A stretch of 64,000 nucleotides of DNA from Gymnothorax reevesii (Eukaryota > Chordata > Actinopteri > Anguilliformes > Muraenidae), in NCBI GenBank assembly GCA_029721435.1, contig CM056584.1:13787739-13851738 (forward strand). Reading direction: 5' to 3'. Below are positions 10,691-21,219 of this stretch, piece by piece. A model generated the notes under the pieces. The model was not told where the DNA came from, did not search any database, and saw only the letters and a program-made list of their open reading frames with translations. Every line of letters starts with the position of its first letter. The stretch's first letter is position 1. A program made the position numbers and the translations under genes.

Positions 10691-11223
10691 GTTTTCATTA
10701 AAATTCCAGGCTTTTTAAATCAGGGTTTTAAGGGGTTAACAAAAAAGGAGTTCTCAGCATTCAAAAAAGTGGCCTTCGACTCTCAATAGGGCAGGTTTTC
10801 TTCAAACAAATGTCTCTTAGTCCATAAACTGAAAAGTTCCACTGCCTGGTCAGTCCCGCCAGCAGTATCAGTAACACTCACGCGTGCTCCCACTTAATCC
10901 TCAGGTAGGTGTCCTAGAAAAAGTCCATAAATCCACTAGTAATGGAAATAGGCCACGATTGCGCACAGGTTCCCAGCAATGAGCTCCCAAAGCCCCACAC
11001 CAACCTTGTCTGAGCAGCAGAAGGCTGTTTTTGAAGAGCAAGACTCTCAGGCAGTCATCGGGCTCAGCTGTGTGGCAATCATTGGCCACAGCTGGGTTGG
11101 GGCGGCCTGTGAAGAGGTGGAGTTCCCTTCTCCACCAGCAGATGGAGCCAGGCCAGGCTGTGAATAGAACCACCTCCGGGGGATGTAGCGCCCCTCCAGG
11201 ACACAACCTCTCGTGACATCACA
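10690..11223 (-). repeat. 5' LTR of the Gmr1-like element
   Basis: Matches 5840-6381 with scattered substitutions. It starts (element sense) TGTGATG at 11223. The end near gag is uncertain: similarity is strong to 10710 and resumes in TTAATGAAAAC at 10691-10701. No clear tRNA primer-binding site can be named; a TGGAAT at 10709-10704 is the only TGG at a suitable place. Confidence 0.8.
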
Positions 11224-11626
11224 ACATACATACAGTTGTATGCAAAAGTTTGGGCAGCCCGATCAAAATTTCTGTTATTGAGAACAGTTAAGCAAGTAGA
11301 TGAACTGATTTCCGAATGGCATAAATTTAAAGATAAAACACTTTTGACATTTTAAGCAGTATTAGTGCATTAGTTTTGTTTTGTACAATTCCAGAGTCAA
11401 AAAAAGGAAATGAGCACCGAGCAAAAGTTTGGGCACCCTATAAGATTTGAGCTCTCAGGCAACTGACTATGGTCTCAAACTGTATTTAGCCTCTGAGGGG
11501 TATGGCTTGTTCACAACCATTGTTAGGAAAGGACAAGTGATGCAAATTCAAAGTTTACTAGCCAATACCCGTGCTACACAAGGGCTATATGCGCGGGCAT
11601 TTTTTTTCTCTGCAATGTAGGCACCC

Positions 11627-13089
11627 TGGGGCCTACTGCACAAAAGTCAGAACCTGAAATCCTAGATCAAAGCCAAAGCGAAGATTGCCATATCTGAAAC
11701 AGAGAGTCGCCGGCTTAATTGATTGCACAAAGCCAACAGCGGGTGGTGGAGGATAGACCAAGTGAGGCCCGGTGCCGCTGATCCTGCCGAGTGCGCACAC
11801 GGCTACCTCAAATAGACCGCGAGAACGATCACAGAATCGCTGATCATCATCATGGACACCAAGTAGCTGCAGCAGACGCATGCGCCAGCAACACTCAAAG
11901 ACCATGTTCAGACAGACGAACGATGGGATCTCTGAAATGCCTCTGCTTGCCATTCCTTTAGATTCTATCTGAATGGTGCGAGACGTTTCAGAGGAGTATT
12001 AAAGTGAGCTAAACTCAAGTGAAAGTAAACTCGAGGTGTTTCAGAGCCATCAAACAGGAGTAGCTGATGTGCTTCAGCGTTACCGTGAACGAGATAAGCC
12101 GTCCAAGTCAGACAGATTTAATATCGAGCGAGACTGCATAGGTCTGAGATAGTGAGTGTCATGCACGTTGTCAAAGCATGACTGAAGCAAAAGTAGTTGA
12201 AGAATATTTTTGTCCCACATATATATCACTTAACTTTGCAACAAGCCCTTCTTTGTCCTATACAAACCGAATTGATAGTCCAATCTGGAAGACGTGTACA
12301 GTTTAGAGGAGTTTACTTTCTGCGTTTAATCACCTCTGATGGAGGGATACTGAAATTAAAAAGTAGAATGTTAGCGTCAGAAAATTACATCAAGGAGCCT
12401 CCTGAAAATGTTTGATTCCAGTATCGCGAAGCGAGCGACATTGCACTCGTGTCCAGCACGAAGGCAACAACTGTATTCAGACTGGTAAAGGTAAAGACTG
12501 AGAAAAGTAGCAGCAGTGCTGTAGGTAGGGGGTTACCGCAGCAATTTAAGACTGCGCTGAAACACAGTAACCTACTTCATGCAGCACTGCTCATTTTCTA
12601 CTCTGATGGAAGTCTCAACTTGGGGAATAAAGACAAATCAGATGATGACGGATTCTAAATGTGGTTAAAATGCGACATGGAAGGGGGACTGATTGGACAC
12701 TGTCACATGGATACTTGAATATAATGATCAAATATTGGCTATTTTTCTGACATCAATGGTCACAAGTTTCTAAGATATTTACTCTGGACCTACTATAACT
12801 GAGATAGCAATGTGTGGTAAGCGGACAGTTCAGAATGGCTGTTAAGGACATTGATTTTCAATTTAGGTGAGTGCTGAATGAGGTGAGGGGAAATTAGCTG
12901 GAGACAGGAGTTTAGCTAGTTCATAAGCTTGCTCCAGAGCTGGCTAGCTCCACAGACTTTTTCCATAGTAACTAGTGCCATGGCCCATCTCCTACGCTCT
13001 GTGCAAACGAAATGGGGGCTTGAGATCAGCAATCCTGGGCTGATCCTGGGCTAGTCCCTAATCCCGCTTTCGTGCAATAGGCCCCTGGG
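11627..13089. mobile_element. Nested inverted-repeat transposon inside the Tc1-like copy
   Basis: Ends are mutually inverted: GGGCCTACTGCACAAAAG on the left and, in reverse complement, GGGCCTATTGCACGAAAG on the right. The trinucleotide CTG flanks both ends, fitting a 3-bp target duplication of PIF/Harbinger type. The interior (1.46 kb) has only short ORFs (for example 11633-11953 minus and 12449-12658 plus) without a transposase motif I can name, so it is probably non-autonomous or decayed. Confidence 0.6.
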
Positions 13090-13139
13090 TTTAAAGGTTT
13101 ATAGAATTTCCTTGTATACAACATTTGTGATGCTGTATT

Positions 13140-13320
13140 GTCCTTGATTGAATTAGCTTGTTTTACTTGCAAAATTGGCTTCAAAATGCATTTCCCACTT
13201 CATAACCAAGTTCAAAACCTGGCGCATCGTCTGTCACACAGTAAAACTGGTGTATGCTGAAAACAGACATTATTCACGATGGTTTCGGAGGAGAAATGTG
13301 AAATCACACAAATTGCCAAC
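13140..13320 (+). repeat. Repeat block, inverted copy of 15095-15265
   Basis: Reads TTCATAACCAAGTTC, CTGGCGCATC, then TCACACAGTAAAAC on the plus strand. The same words in the same order occur on the minus strand at 15100-15240. It sits between the nested element and the Tc1-like transposase remnant. Confidence 0.6.
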
Positions 13321-14904
13321 CGAGTGATTATATATAGATGAATACCCAGACTACTCTATCCTTAGTCCAAAAATTAGAAGCCAAATGGTCCTCTAAGCAG
13401 CCGTCTAGCTCTCTGAAAATGAAAATAGTTGATGCCCACAAAGAGGGAGAAGGCTATAAGAGGATGGCATGGCATTTTTAAGAAGCAACTTCATCCGTTC
13501 ATAATACAATTAAGAAATTACGGTCAATAGAAACGGTAAAGGTCAAGTTGAGCTCTGGAAGACCAAGAAAACTTCCAGAGAAAGCTGCTTATCTGATTGC
13601 TAGAAAGGTAAATGACCTTCACAGCAAGAATTAGCACACCATGGAGTCATGGTGCACTGCCCTACAGTTCAGCAACTCTTGCTCAAATATGACCTTCAAG
13701 GAACAGTCATGAGGAGTCGACCTTTCCCGCATCCTCACCATGAAATTCATTATCAGAAGGTTGCTGAGGAACATCTGAACAAGGCTGATGTACTTAAGAA
13801 ACAAGTCTTGTAAACTGATAGAACTCAATGGCTGCAATGAGCACAGGTATGGTTGGAGAAAAAAAAAAAAAGGGATGCAGAATTTCATGAAAAGAACACC
13901 TCTGCAACTGTCAAGCATGTGGTTTGATCTGAAAAGGCTGATGATGAAGGCTTCCACAGAAGGATAATGACCCTAAGCACACCTAAAAATCCACAAATGA
14001 CTACCTCAAGAGGTGTGAGTTGAAGGTTTCACCATAGCCCTGAAGGTCTCCTACCTTAACATCATAGAAAATCTGTGGATGGACCTCAAGAGCAGTCCAT
14101 GCAACACAGCCAAAGAATAATCATAGAACTAGAGCGCTTTGTCAAGGAATAGTAGGTAAAATCCCCAAAACCAGAATTTAAAAACCTCTTAGCTGGCACC
14201 AGAAAGTTTTCACAAGCTGTGTTTACTTGCCGAAGGGAGTGTTACTGAGGACTTACCATGCAGGGTGCCCAAACTTTTGCGTCGGACCTTTTTTCTTTTG
14301 TGCTATTTTGAAACTGTAAAAGGATGGAAATAAAGAGAGTGACCTTACTTAAAATATGAAGGAAATGTGTCCTCTTTAACTTTGTCTGCCTAGTAAGAGT
14401 ACCACACACAACCTCCAGCATAATCGAAAATAATCACTTTTTCGGCTTACCTTAATGAGTAGATACCAAGAGAAATATTCTGATTTGTTAAACAGTCAAG
14501 TGCACAACTAGTTAAGAGAATTTACACTTTAATTTCTAGAGCGGCTATACATGCTAATAGCCTATAAAGGTGGCAGCCATGACACTGATGACAATACTGG
14601 GGCATGCGCAACTTAAGCATAATTTGGGCTATCACATAGGCACGCGCATGCATGGGGTGAGGGCGAGCGCTCAGTTTCCATGCGCTAGTGTGTTCAACAC
14701 CTAGCCGTTTGTGTCATTGTGGGATGTTGTTGGTCACATCTGGACCTCTGCTTGCGTAATAATTTGAATACTAAAGCTTGCGTACCTCCTAATAATATTA
14801 AGTAATGGACTTACACTGATGTTGACTTTACGATATTACTCTGGTGATGATGTCTGTGCAGATAATGCCGCAGTTTTGCAGGGTTGGGGGTCCTAAAGCA
14901 GCAG

Positions 14905-15234
14905 CTACGTTTTCGAGGTGAGAGCTGTACGGTGGTGTCCGGAACCGTAAACGATGCGGTTCCAGGCAAAAAGTTTAATTATGCTGGCCACTGCCCCATA
15001 CCACAAAAATTTATCTGGCTCATAACTTGAGCTGCAGGACTTTTGCGCCGCGTCCTGCACTTTAGATGCCACTGCGATAGCTGTGTCATCTTCTATTACT
15101 ATGTAGGCAATTTGCATAATTTCACACATCTCCTCAGAAACCACTGTGAATCTGTTTTCCACATACACCGGTTTTACTGTGTGACAATGATGATGCGCCA
15201 GGTTTAGAACTTGGTTATGAAGTGAAAACTGCAT
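14905..15234 (-). CDS. Repeat-associated ORF, unrecognised
   Basis: A 109-codon frame beginning MQFSLHNQVLNLAHHH with an acidic middle (AYIVIEDDTAIAVASKVQD). Its first 45 codons overlap the block duplicated, inverted, at 13140-13320. That suggests transposon or repeat protein and not a host exon. No domain recognised and no splice sites that would link it to either host gene. Confidence 0.3.
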   Translation of the reverse strand: MQFSLHNQVLNLAHHHCHTVKPVYVENRFTVVSEEMCEIMQIAYIVIEDDTAIAVASKVQDAAQKSCSSSYEPDKFLWYGAVASIIKLFAWNRIVYGSGHHRTALTSKT

Positions 15235-15265
15235 GTTGAAGATGTTTCTTCAAGTAAAACCGGCT

Positions 15266-16383
15266 GAATCAAATCAGCTGTGCGTAAAACACCGGATATC
15301 GGCTAGTTTTCTTTAAAGAAGTAAAATGCAAATTTTAAGCCAAAACTAGCAGTGCAATCACATTCAAAATAGTGCAGAGCGCATTATCCCCTCCTCTCTC
15401 CCAGACGAGAGGTCACCAGCTAGGTTGCCGGATCTAGCGAGAACGTCTACTACACGGAGCTACCATGGCTACGTCTCAATATCACCAATGATTTGCTCTG
15501 ACAGGGTTGTGTTCAGTTCAGTAAAGATCGAGACTAATGACAAACTTTAGCAATGGTCATAGTGGTCAACTTGCTTGTCACTCTTCTGTGTGGATAGCCC
15601 AATAAAGTCCATACTGTAATATGCGTAAAGAATGAATGAGGACTCATTTGACCGATTTGTACTGTTTCGATTACATTTCACATTGCCATAATGGCTGTGC
15701 AAATATTGGAACGGTTTCCACAGTGTCTCAGCATAAAGCCAGAGAAACGGACTAATAATGCATTGCTAATGTTAGCAATGAAGAGCCACGGTTTTTATTT
15801 CTCAATTTGTTACCTAGTCAATTCGATGACACACCTGCATACGCACTAACGTACCATAAACGAACATACATAACGTTATTCGACTGTAGAGAATATTTGA
15901 AATGTCCGTGCCTACATTAAATAGAATTAAGTTAGCCAAACTTAGCTGAATCTTACCTGCCCAGGAGAAAATTAGCAACTTCGGCGTCAAAATTCATAAT
16001 CTTCTCTGCTTTCAGCCGTCTCCATCTTTCAAAGGCATGTCCTATACAGATCCTTGTTTTGTTTCTGACACATTTCGGAATCATAACAAGGCCTTTTAGG
16101 TTTATTGACGCAAGGTATTTGTGCTCCAAAATACTGGTAGCTACAGCTCAGTGGTAACTAGCAACCTGGATTAGGGCTGCACGATATACGGAATCGCGGT
16201 TATCGCAAGCGCAATAAAAGTAACTGCCACTAGGAAGCAGACAGACTAGCTTGCTTATTACCTTTTCTATGACACATACCTAATGCAGGCTTCCCCCAAA
16301 AGTTAAAGAAACACACTTTAAGATTATTCATAATGTTTACCCAGTTGCAGAATTCTTAACAAGAGTTGTCAGAAAGACAACAA
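15266..16383. other. Non-coding stretch, intron 1 of the unrecognised gene
   Basis: No supported exon. Near 16173 the phrase GGGCTGCACGATAT begins a short segment found in many fish dispersed repeats. Nothing else can be assigned. Confidence 0.35.
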
Positions 16384-16492
16384 AGCTCGCCGGGGCAAGG
16401 TTAAAGTTTTTCTGCACGCGGACGGACGCGGACGCACGCGGACACCGGGGGTACGACAATAGCTCTCCGGACATTATTCGTCCCGGTGAGCT
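16384..16492. mobile_element. Small GC-rich inverted-repeat element (MITE-like)
   Basis: 109 bp starting AGCTCGCCGGGG and ending, inverted, CCCGGTGAGCT. The middle holds a short tandem (GCGGACGGACGCGGACGCAC). It has no coding capacity. Base composition differs sharply from the AT-rich surroundings, which supports insertion. Confidence 0.6.
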
Positions 16493-17210
16493 AAAAAAAC
16501 AGGTTTAAGTTTGAGGTGGACCCTTGTTCATTCTGCGAGTCATCTGACGAATCCCTGAAACACCTTTTCTTTTTGTGTCCATTGTCTAAAAGATTTGTCA
16601 GATGTTGAGATTTGGTTATTCCTGAAACAAGATGACTTGCCACATTTTACGTTCTTATATCCTTCTTTACAAGGAACAACCAATTCCAATAATGACAGAT
16701 ATGATCAACATTATAAATGTTTTGGGAAAATACCATATTCACTGCTGTAAGTGGCGAAAGGCCAAGCCCTCCTTTGTATGTTTTGTCAATTAGTTTAAGA
16801 TATTTTTTCATGCACTTAAAAAATGAAAGTAATGGAAATTTGCAAAAAACATCTGCTCAACTCTCTCGATTTTTACTTTAATAATCTTAAGCCCCAAAAT
16901 GTGAATACGGTACATAATGATTTCTTCCTTGCTTCTTATGATTTCTTATTGGAGTCCTTCCTCAAAATGGTTTCGTGTCATTTTCTGACCAACAATGCTT
17001 TTTTTTCTTTTTCTTTCGGTTACTTTGTTGATGTACCTTGAGATTTTGACTGTGTTGTCCTTTGAGATGTCTGTATATTTTTGTATATATATAAAAACAC
17101 ACACGCACACCTAATGCAGTCATTTGAAATGCTTCCGGGAAGAAAAGTGTGTTTTGAATTACCAGCGAGGTTGGACAGCCTGCATCGCCATGGCCTAATT
17201 AGCTTACCTT

Positions 17211-19671
17211 AAAGGGGACCTAATATGCCATTTCTCCAAGTTTATATTTTGATCTTTGACTCTCCTAGAGTACTCCTAATCGTGCAAAGTAAAAAAAAAG
17301 GGTACTTATTTTGCTCATACTGCCATCCTCAAAAATTCCCATTTGTAGTTTATTGTAGTCTGCCTGAAACGCCTCATTGGTATTAGTGGGGCAGAAAACA
17401 GAACAATCGTGCAAATTGTGATACAAGCGCCAAATTTGGTGTGGGCGTTCTCTATGGGGTAATCTGCCCGATTGGTCGTTTGAAAATCCAAGGTGGCGGC
17501 CATTTTTTCAAGATGGCCACCAAAATGAACTTCCAAAGCCAGATTCTTTCATAGAAATGCATGCATTTGGTCGATTTGAGTGATCTTTGTGTCAAAGTGT
17601 GTGTTTTCAGGCATTCTGAATCTATTTTTACAACTCAATGGCATCAAAGATGAATTTGCACGTCGGTGGTATGGAATCATTGGGCCTCTGCTTATGAGCG
17701 AAGAGATCCAGATGTGCCTCCTCAACACCAGTGACTGCATTTGCTGCCACACACAACAAATTCCTCCAGCTTCTGTAGGTCATCATCAGAAACCTCTGCT
17801 GGACAGTTGCTGAGCTTTTTGAACTGTCACATTGATGCTTATCGAAGTAACATGAGCATACCGATCAGAATTATGGCATATAAGTTTACCAGGAGCATTT
17901 TTAATTAGCAGAGCACAAAAACCAACATGCAGTAGCTGATAATCAGTCATGACTTTGAATGTAATTTGTCGCGCGAAAAATTTGTTTTGCGCCGGGGGTG
18001 AAAGTGGCTTGACGTGTATTCGCGTCTAAGCATTGACTTTGAATGTAGGCTAATCTGTCCTATGAAAAATTTGTTTCATGTCTGATGTGAAAGCAGCTTT
18101 ATGGATAGTACGCAACAGCTAGAGAGAGCTCAGTTATGTTATGAACATAATACAGGTTTTGCAGACCGCAAGTTCCGTTAGCGCGGACAAGTTGCTTATG
18201 TGGAGCTAGCGAATTGCTCACTTCCGCAGGAAAGAATTACCTGTTTGATCTCCGCCTTTTTCGGCTTTTTATTGGCCAAAACAATTTTTAAAGGGGGATG
18301 AAATTATGTCAAGGTAGTGCAAAGAAATTATTTGCAAACCGGTAGAGCTTCTGCATTTCGCATTGCTTTCATGGTAGCACCAGAGAGCTTGCTCAGACAT
18401 TTGTGAAGTATTCGGCTGATCCCGATCATGGATAAGTGAAGTGATCACTAACTGTAGTGGCTACAATCGGGCAACGTTATGATGAAACTGCCACATTGAA
18501 GCTAACCGAAGTAACACAAGCATACCGATCAGAATTTCTGCATACAAGTTAACCAGGAGCATTTTTAATTAGCACCACACAAACTAACATGCAGTAGCTG
18601 GTAACCGAGCGGTCGTAACCACAGAGACAAACCCTTGCAATACAGGTTTTACAGACAGCAAGTTGTGTTACTATGAACAGTAGTACCAAGCATCCAAATT
18701 ACAAACAAGTATTAAAAGTTAGCTTTAGATGATGTTAATGTTCACACACCTTCTGTAGAATTTCCCCAGATATCACTCTTGCATATTGAGGACACTAACA
18801 TTAGCAACAGTAACTTGGCTACGTTAGCCGCTCTGCTACAGCCACAATCGACTGACTATCACGTCAGGTTAGCTTATGCAGTAAAAGCAACTTACAGCTT
18901 CTGTGTCTGTGAGTCATGGACAGTCGCGACCGATACAGGCTTTATCTTCAGATATTTTACAAAGCCTGCATTTGAGGCCAGTTGTCGCTAGCGGTCCTGC
19001 TAGCCACCCATAACACGTTAGCTTCTCTTACATTATTTGCCATTGTATGGTTACTTGCAGCTTGTGGCTCCGAGCGCTTGATCGATGCAACTGCTTCAGG
19101 TTTGAGAAGCAGTGGAAACGCTTACTCTGTGTCGAGTTATCCTTTATTGACAAAGCCATCTTTGGTGAAATGCTGAGCACAAGCAGCTAACGTTCCCTTT
19201 GGCCGTGGCTGTCTTTTGGGAATAGATTGATTTTTCCTCGCCTCCAAAAGTAAACGGACAAGTAGCTTTGGGAGAAATACCAACAAAATTGCACCTCAAA
19301 TGATCTGCAGTTCTTCTTTTGCATTTCTAAAAGTGTCAACGCTACTAAGGCATAGTATGATGTGCCATTGTTAGCACCTGCTAGAATAGTTTCCAGTGTG
19401 GGCAGGTCCAGCGCAGTGCTGGCTCTGGCTCGGTCTGTACTAATTGAACGGCACAACCTGACGTCAGGTTTTACCCAGATCTCGTGAAGATCTCAGGAGG
19501 AGCTGTTCAGAGAGAAAATCACGCTCACGAAATCACATTCTTGGATTACGGCAAAATCCCTGTATCTTATGTTTAGAAACTTTTCAGAGGTTGAGCATGG
19601 ACAACCAATATTTCAACATTACTAATATGTATTAAAAGAAGAATCAGCAAGTTAGGTCCCCTTTAAATCAA
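17211..19671. mobile_element. TTAA-flanked DNA transposon, non-autonomous or decayed
   Basis: The left end reads TTAA then AGGGGACCTAATATG; the right end reads, inverted, AGGGGACCTAAC next to TTAA. A TTAA target duplication with AGGG ends fits the Kolobok group better than piggyBac (which starts CCY). The 2.46-kb interior has only short ORFs with no transposase motif recognised. It carries an internal duplication (see 17835-18605). Confidence 0.65.
17835..18605 (+). repeat. Internal direct duplication within the TTAA element
   Basis: Bases 17840-17945 and 18500-18602 share the same series of words (GCATACCGATCAGAATT, ACCAGGAGCATTTTTAAT, CATGCAGTAGCTG) about 660 bp apart, with scattered differences. 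Confidence 0.7.
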
Positions 19672-19679
19672 TTCCCGTA

Positions 19680-20170
19680 CTTTACCTAACTTTTAATCAG
19701 GCCGTTTATTCAGCCAACTGACTGGTCAAAACCAAAATGTGGCCAATAATGTTTAAGAGATAATGAGAAGCAGACGGACCTATCGTGTTAGGTTGAAAGA
19801 ACGTTAGTAATCTAAATTAATAGCAGACCTATTCACAACCTCATTGATGGAGAAAAAAATAATAAAAAAAGGACACAAGTTGGAGAAATGGCACAGAATT
19901 AATGCTACGAGGGAACAGTACGGATGTGAAACGGAAATTACCGCAAAATATATATATTTTCCTCTTTCCGCATGTGCCCCTTCCTTTTAAAATCCTCCGC
20001 CGCCACCCATTGGTTCAAAACCTCCTTCTTACTCATAGAAATCCCCCCAAAATATTTGTGCCATCTTAAAATCGTTCTGGCCAAAAGAAAAAAAAAAAAA
20101 AAAAAGTGGAGGTTGTGTGTGGTACTCATGCCCGAAAGATAATCAAATTATTTAATTAAAAAAAAAAAAC
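19680..20170. other. AT-rich intron sequence before exon 1, poly-A tracts
   Basis: Contains A-runs at 20087-20105 and 20158-20169 close to the exon 1 donor. No gene or named repeat is seen. Confidence 0.4.
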
Positions 20171-20175
20171 CTCAC

Positions 20176-20283
20176 CTGTCTTGGTCATCTTCAATATGCC
20201 GTAAAGATGCACGACGAGCAACGTCAGCAGACATCCCGTCCCTAGTCCAGACAAAATGGCGAAGTTAACAACAAACCCTTCAG
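20176..20283 (-). CDS. Unrecognised gene, first coding exon (ATG at 20234)
   Basis: The ATG at 20234 opens MSADVARRASLRHIEDDQD and then two bases (AG) before the donor ACAG|GTGAGG. AG joined to the C of the 3245 exon gives Ser, and the reading continues DSGFDSQDDSMYAH. An acceptor-like GCAG precedes 20283, so 20283-20235 would be 5' leader with an upstream non-coding exon. That upstream exon may lie around 20673-20800 (donor AAG|GTAGAC), in CpG-richer sequence. A second frame here reads as a hydrophobic helix, but it does not splice in frame to exon 2. Intron 1 is about 17 kb and mostly transposons. Confidence 0.55.
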
Positions 20284-20299
20284 CTGCGTTTTAAGTGAA

Positions 20300-21215
20300 C
20301 TAACCCGTAATTCAGACTGCGCACACCCTAATAAGCCAGCTACCATGAAACTAGCCTCACGAACCAATGTTAACGTTACATTTTCAACCCCGCCAGCAGA
20401 AAAACATTCTCTCTAACTAGTCAAACATTAGCTCCACCAATTTCACAAACTAAACAGCTACCATTCACAAAATAACATTTTCAAAAAGCCATAAGATGGC
20501 TGAAAAATCGAAACTGAAAGTTCTCAAGACAAATGCTACGACGGCAATTAGATATTTAACAAAAGAAAGACGTTTGCTAGCAAGATCATCGTGAAAAACA
20601 CCGTCGCAGTATGTAAATACTCAGTATACCGCAGCAAAACAATAGTAAGCATTAATTTACACTGAAGTCTACCTTAGTGCGTCACAGCTTTTGCTCAAAA
20701 GACGAGAATCAGAGAGTAGGCTGTGAAACTGTGGCTCAGGCTGTGCGACTGTGGCTCTTTCGCCGGAGCGCAGTCGTATAGGAGACTAGAGTCGGAAATA
20801 CGTCGAAAACGTCACTGAGAGTGAAGATTCCATCCAATAATTATCCTGCGTGTGGGTGGGGTTTCCGAACAGAGTTGCAAAATACATACGGGAGATGTTG
20901 TAACCTCTACCAACGAGTGGCTGAAAAAGGCTTCTAAGCGTGAGAGTGCTCTGATCTCCTTGGTGAATAAAAGAACAATACACCAAATTTATCATTATAT
21001 TTCATGTATTAAATATAAACAAAGTTCTACCAAAAATGCGTGGATGTTAAGTGACTGCACCTGGATGAATATATCATATAGATTCACATGCAGTTCAAAT
21101 TTCAGCGGGGCTCTCAACATTTTGTCTTGACAATTCAAGAGTTTATAGTGAAATATTATTTCTAAAAAGTACTCATCAAATTCCTTCCAATAAACAATAT
21201 TCACATCTGCAGAAC
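20300..21215. promoter_or_regulatory. Possible upstream / promoter region of the unrecognised gene
   Basis: Upstream of exon 1 on the minus strand. The part 20690-20825 is richer in CpG than its surroundings and has a doubled GACTGTGGCTC-type motif (20731-20760). A donor-like AAG|GTAGAC at about 20673 would suit a non-coding first exon. No TATA box or other defined site is claimed. The link to the gene is inference from position. Confidence 0.3.
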
Positions 21216-21219
21216 TGTC

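Larger units (their letters stand above)
5840..11223 (-). mobile_element. Gmr1-like Ty3/gypsy LTR retrotransposon, nearly complete
   Basis: Two directly repeated LTRs of about 530 bp flank a 4.3-kb internal region reading right to left. The order is gag, protease, integrase, reverse transcriptase, RNase H. Integrase upstream of RT is the copia-like order known in the Gmr1 group of Ty3/gypsy elements; ordinary gypsy elements have it last. The capsid part of Gag resembles a SCAN domain, as known for Gmr1-type Gag. A polypurine tract (GAGGGGGGGGAT) sits against the 3' LTR at 6382-6393. Frames are broken in gag and RT and one integrase catalytic residue is changed, so this copy is not autonomous. 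LTR differences are few (about 2% by eye plus an 18-bp indel). Confidence 0.88.
11232..14400 (+). mobile_element. Decayed Tc1-like transposon, split by a nested element
   Basis: The left end has a terminal motif (ATGCAAAAGTTTGGGCAGCC at 11241-11260) repeated about 180 bp inside (CAAAAGTTTGGGCACCC near 11422), the IR/DR layout of some Tc1 elements. The inverse motif (GGGTGCCCAAACTTTTGC) lies at 14263-14280. Bases 13330-14160 carry a ruined transposase on the plus strand, including a QDNDPKHT-like stretch near 13965. The right outer repeat is not found. The element abuts the Gmr1-like LTR. Confidence 0.7.

Noticed and set aside
11633..11953. 106-codon minus frame inside the nested element, as a transposase
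   Set aside because: No DDE or DNA-binding motif and no continuation; left as interior of a non-autonomous element.
20176..20280. Alternative frame of exon 1 that reads as a transmembrane helix (NFAILSGLGTGCLLTLLVVH)
   Set aside because: It ends in a phase that does not join the 3245 exon and has an in-frame stop upstream; the ATG frame fits all three exons.
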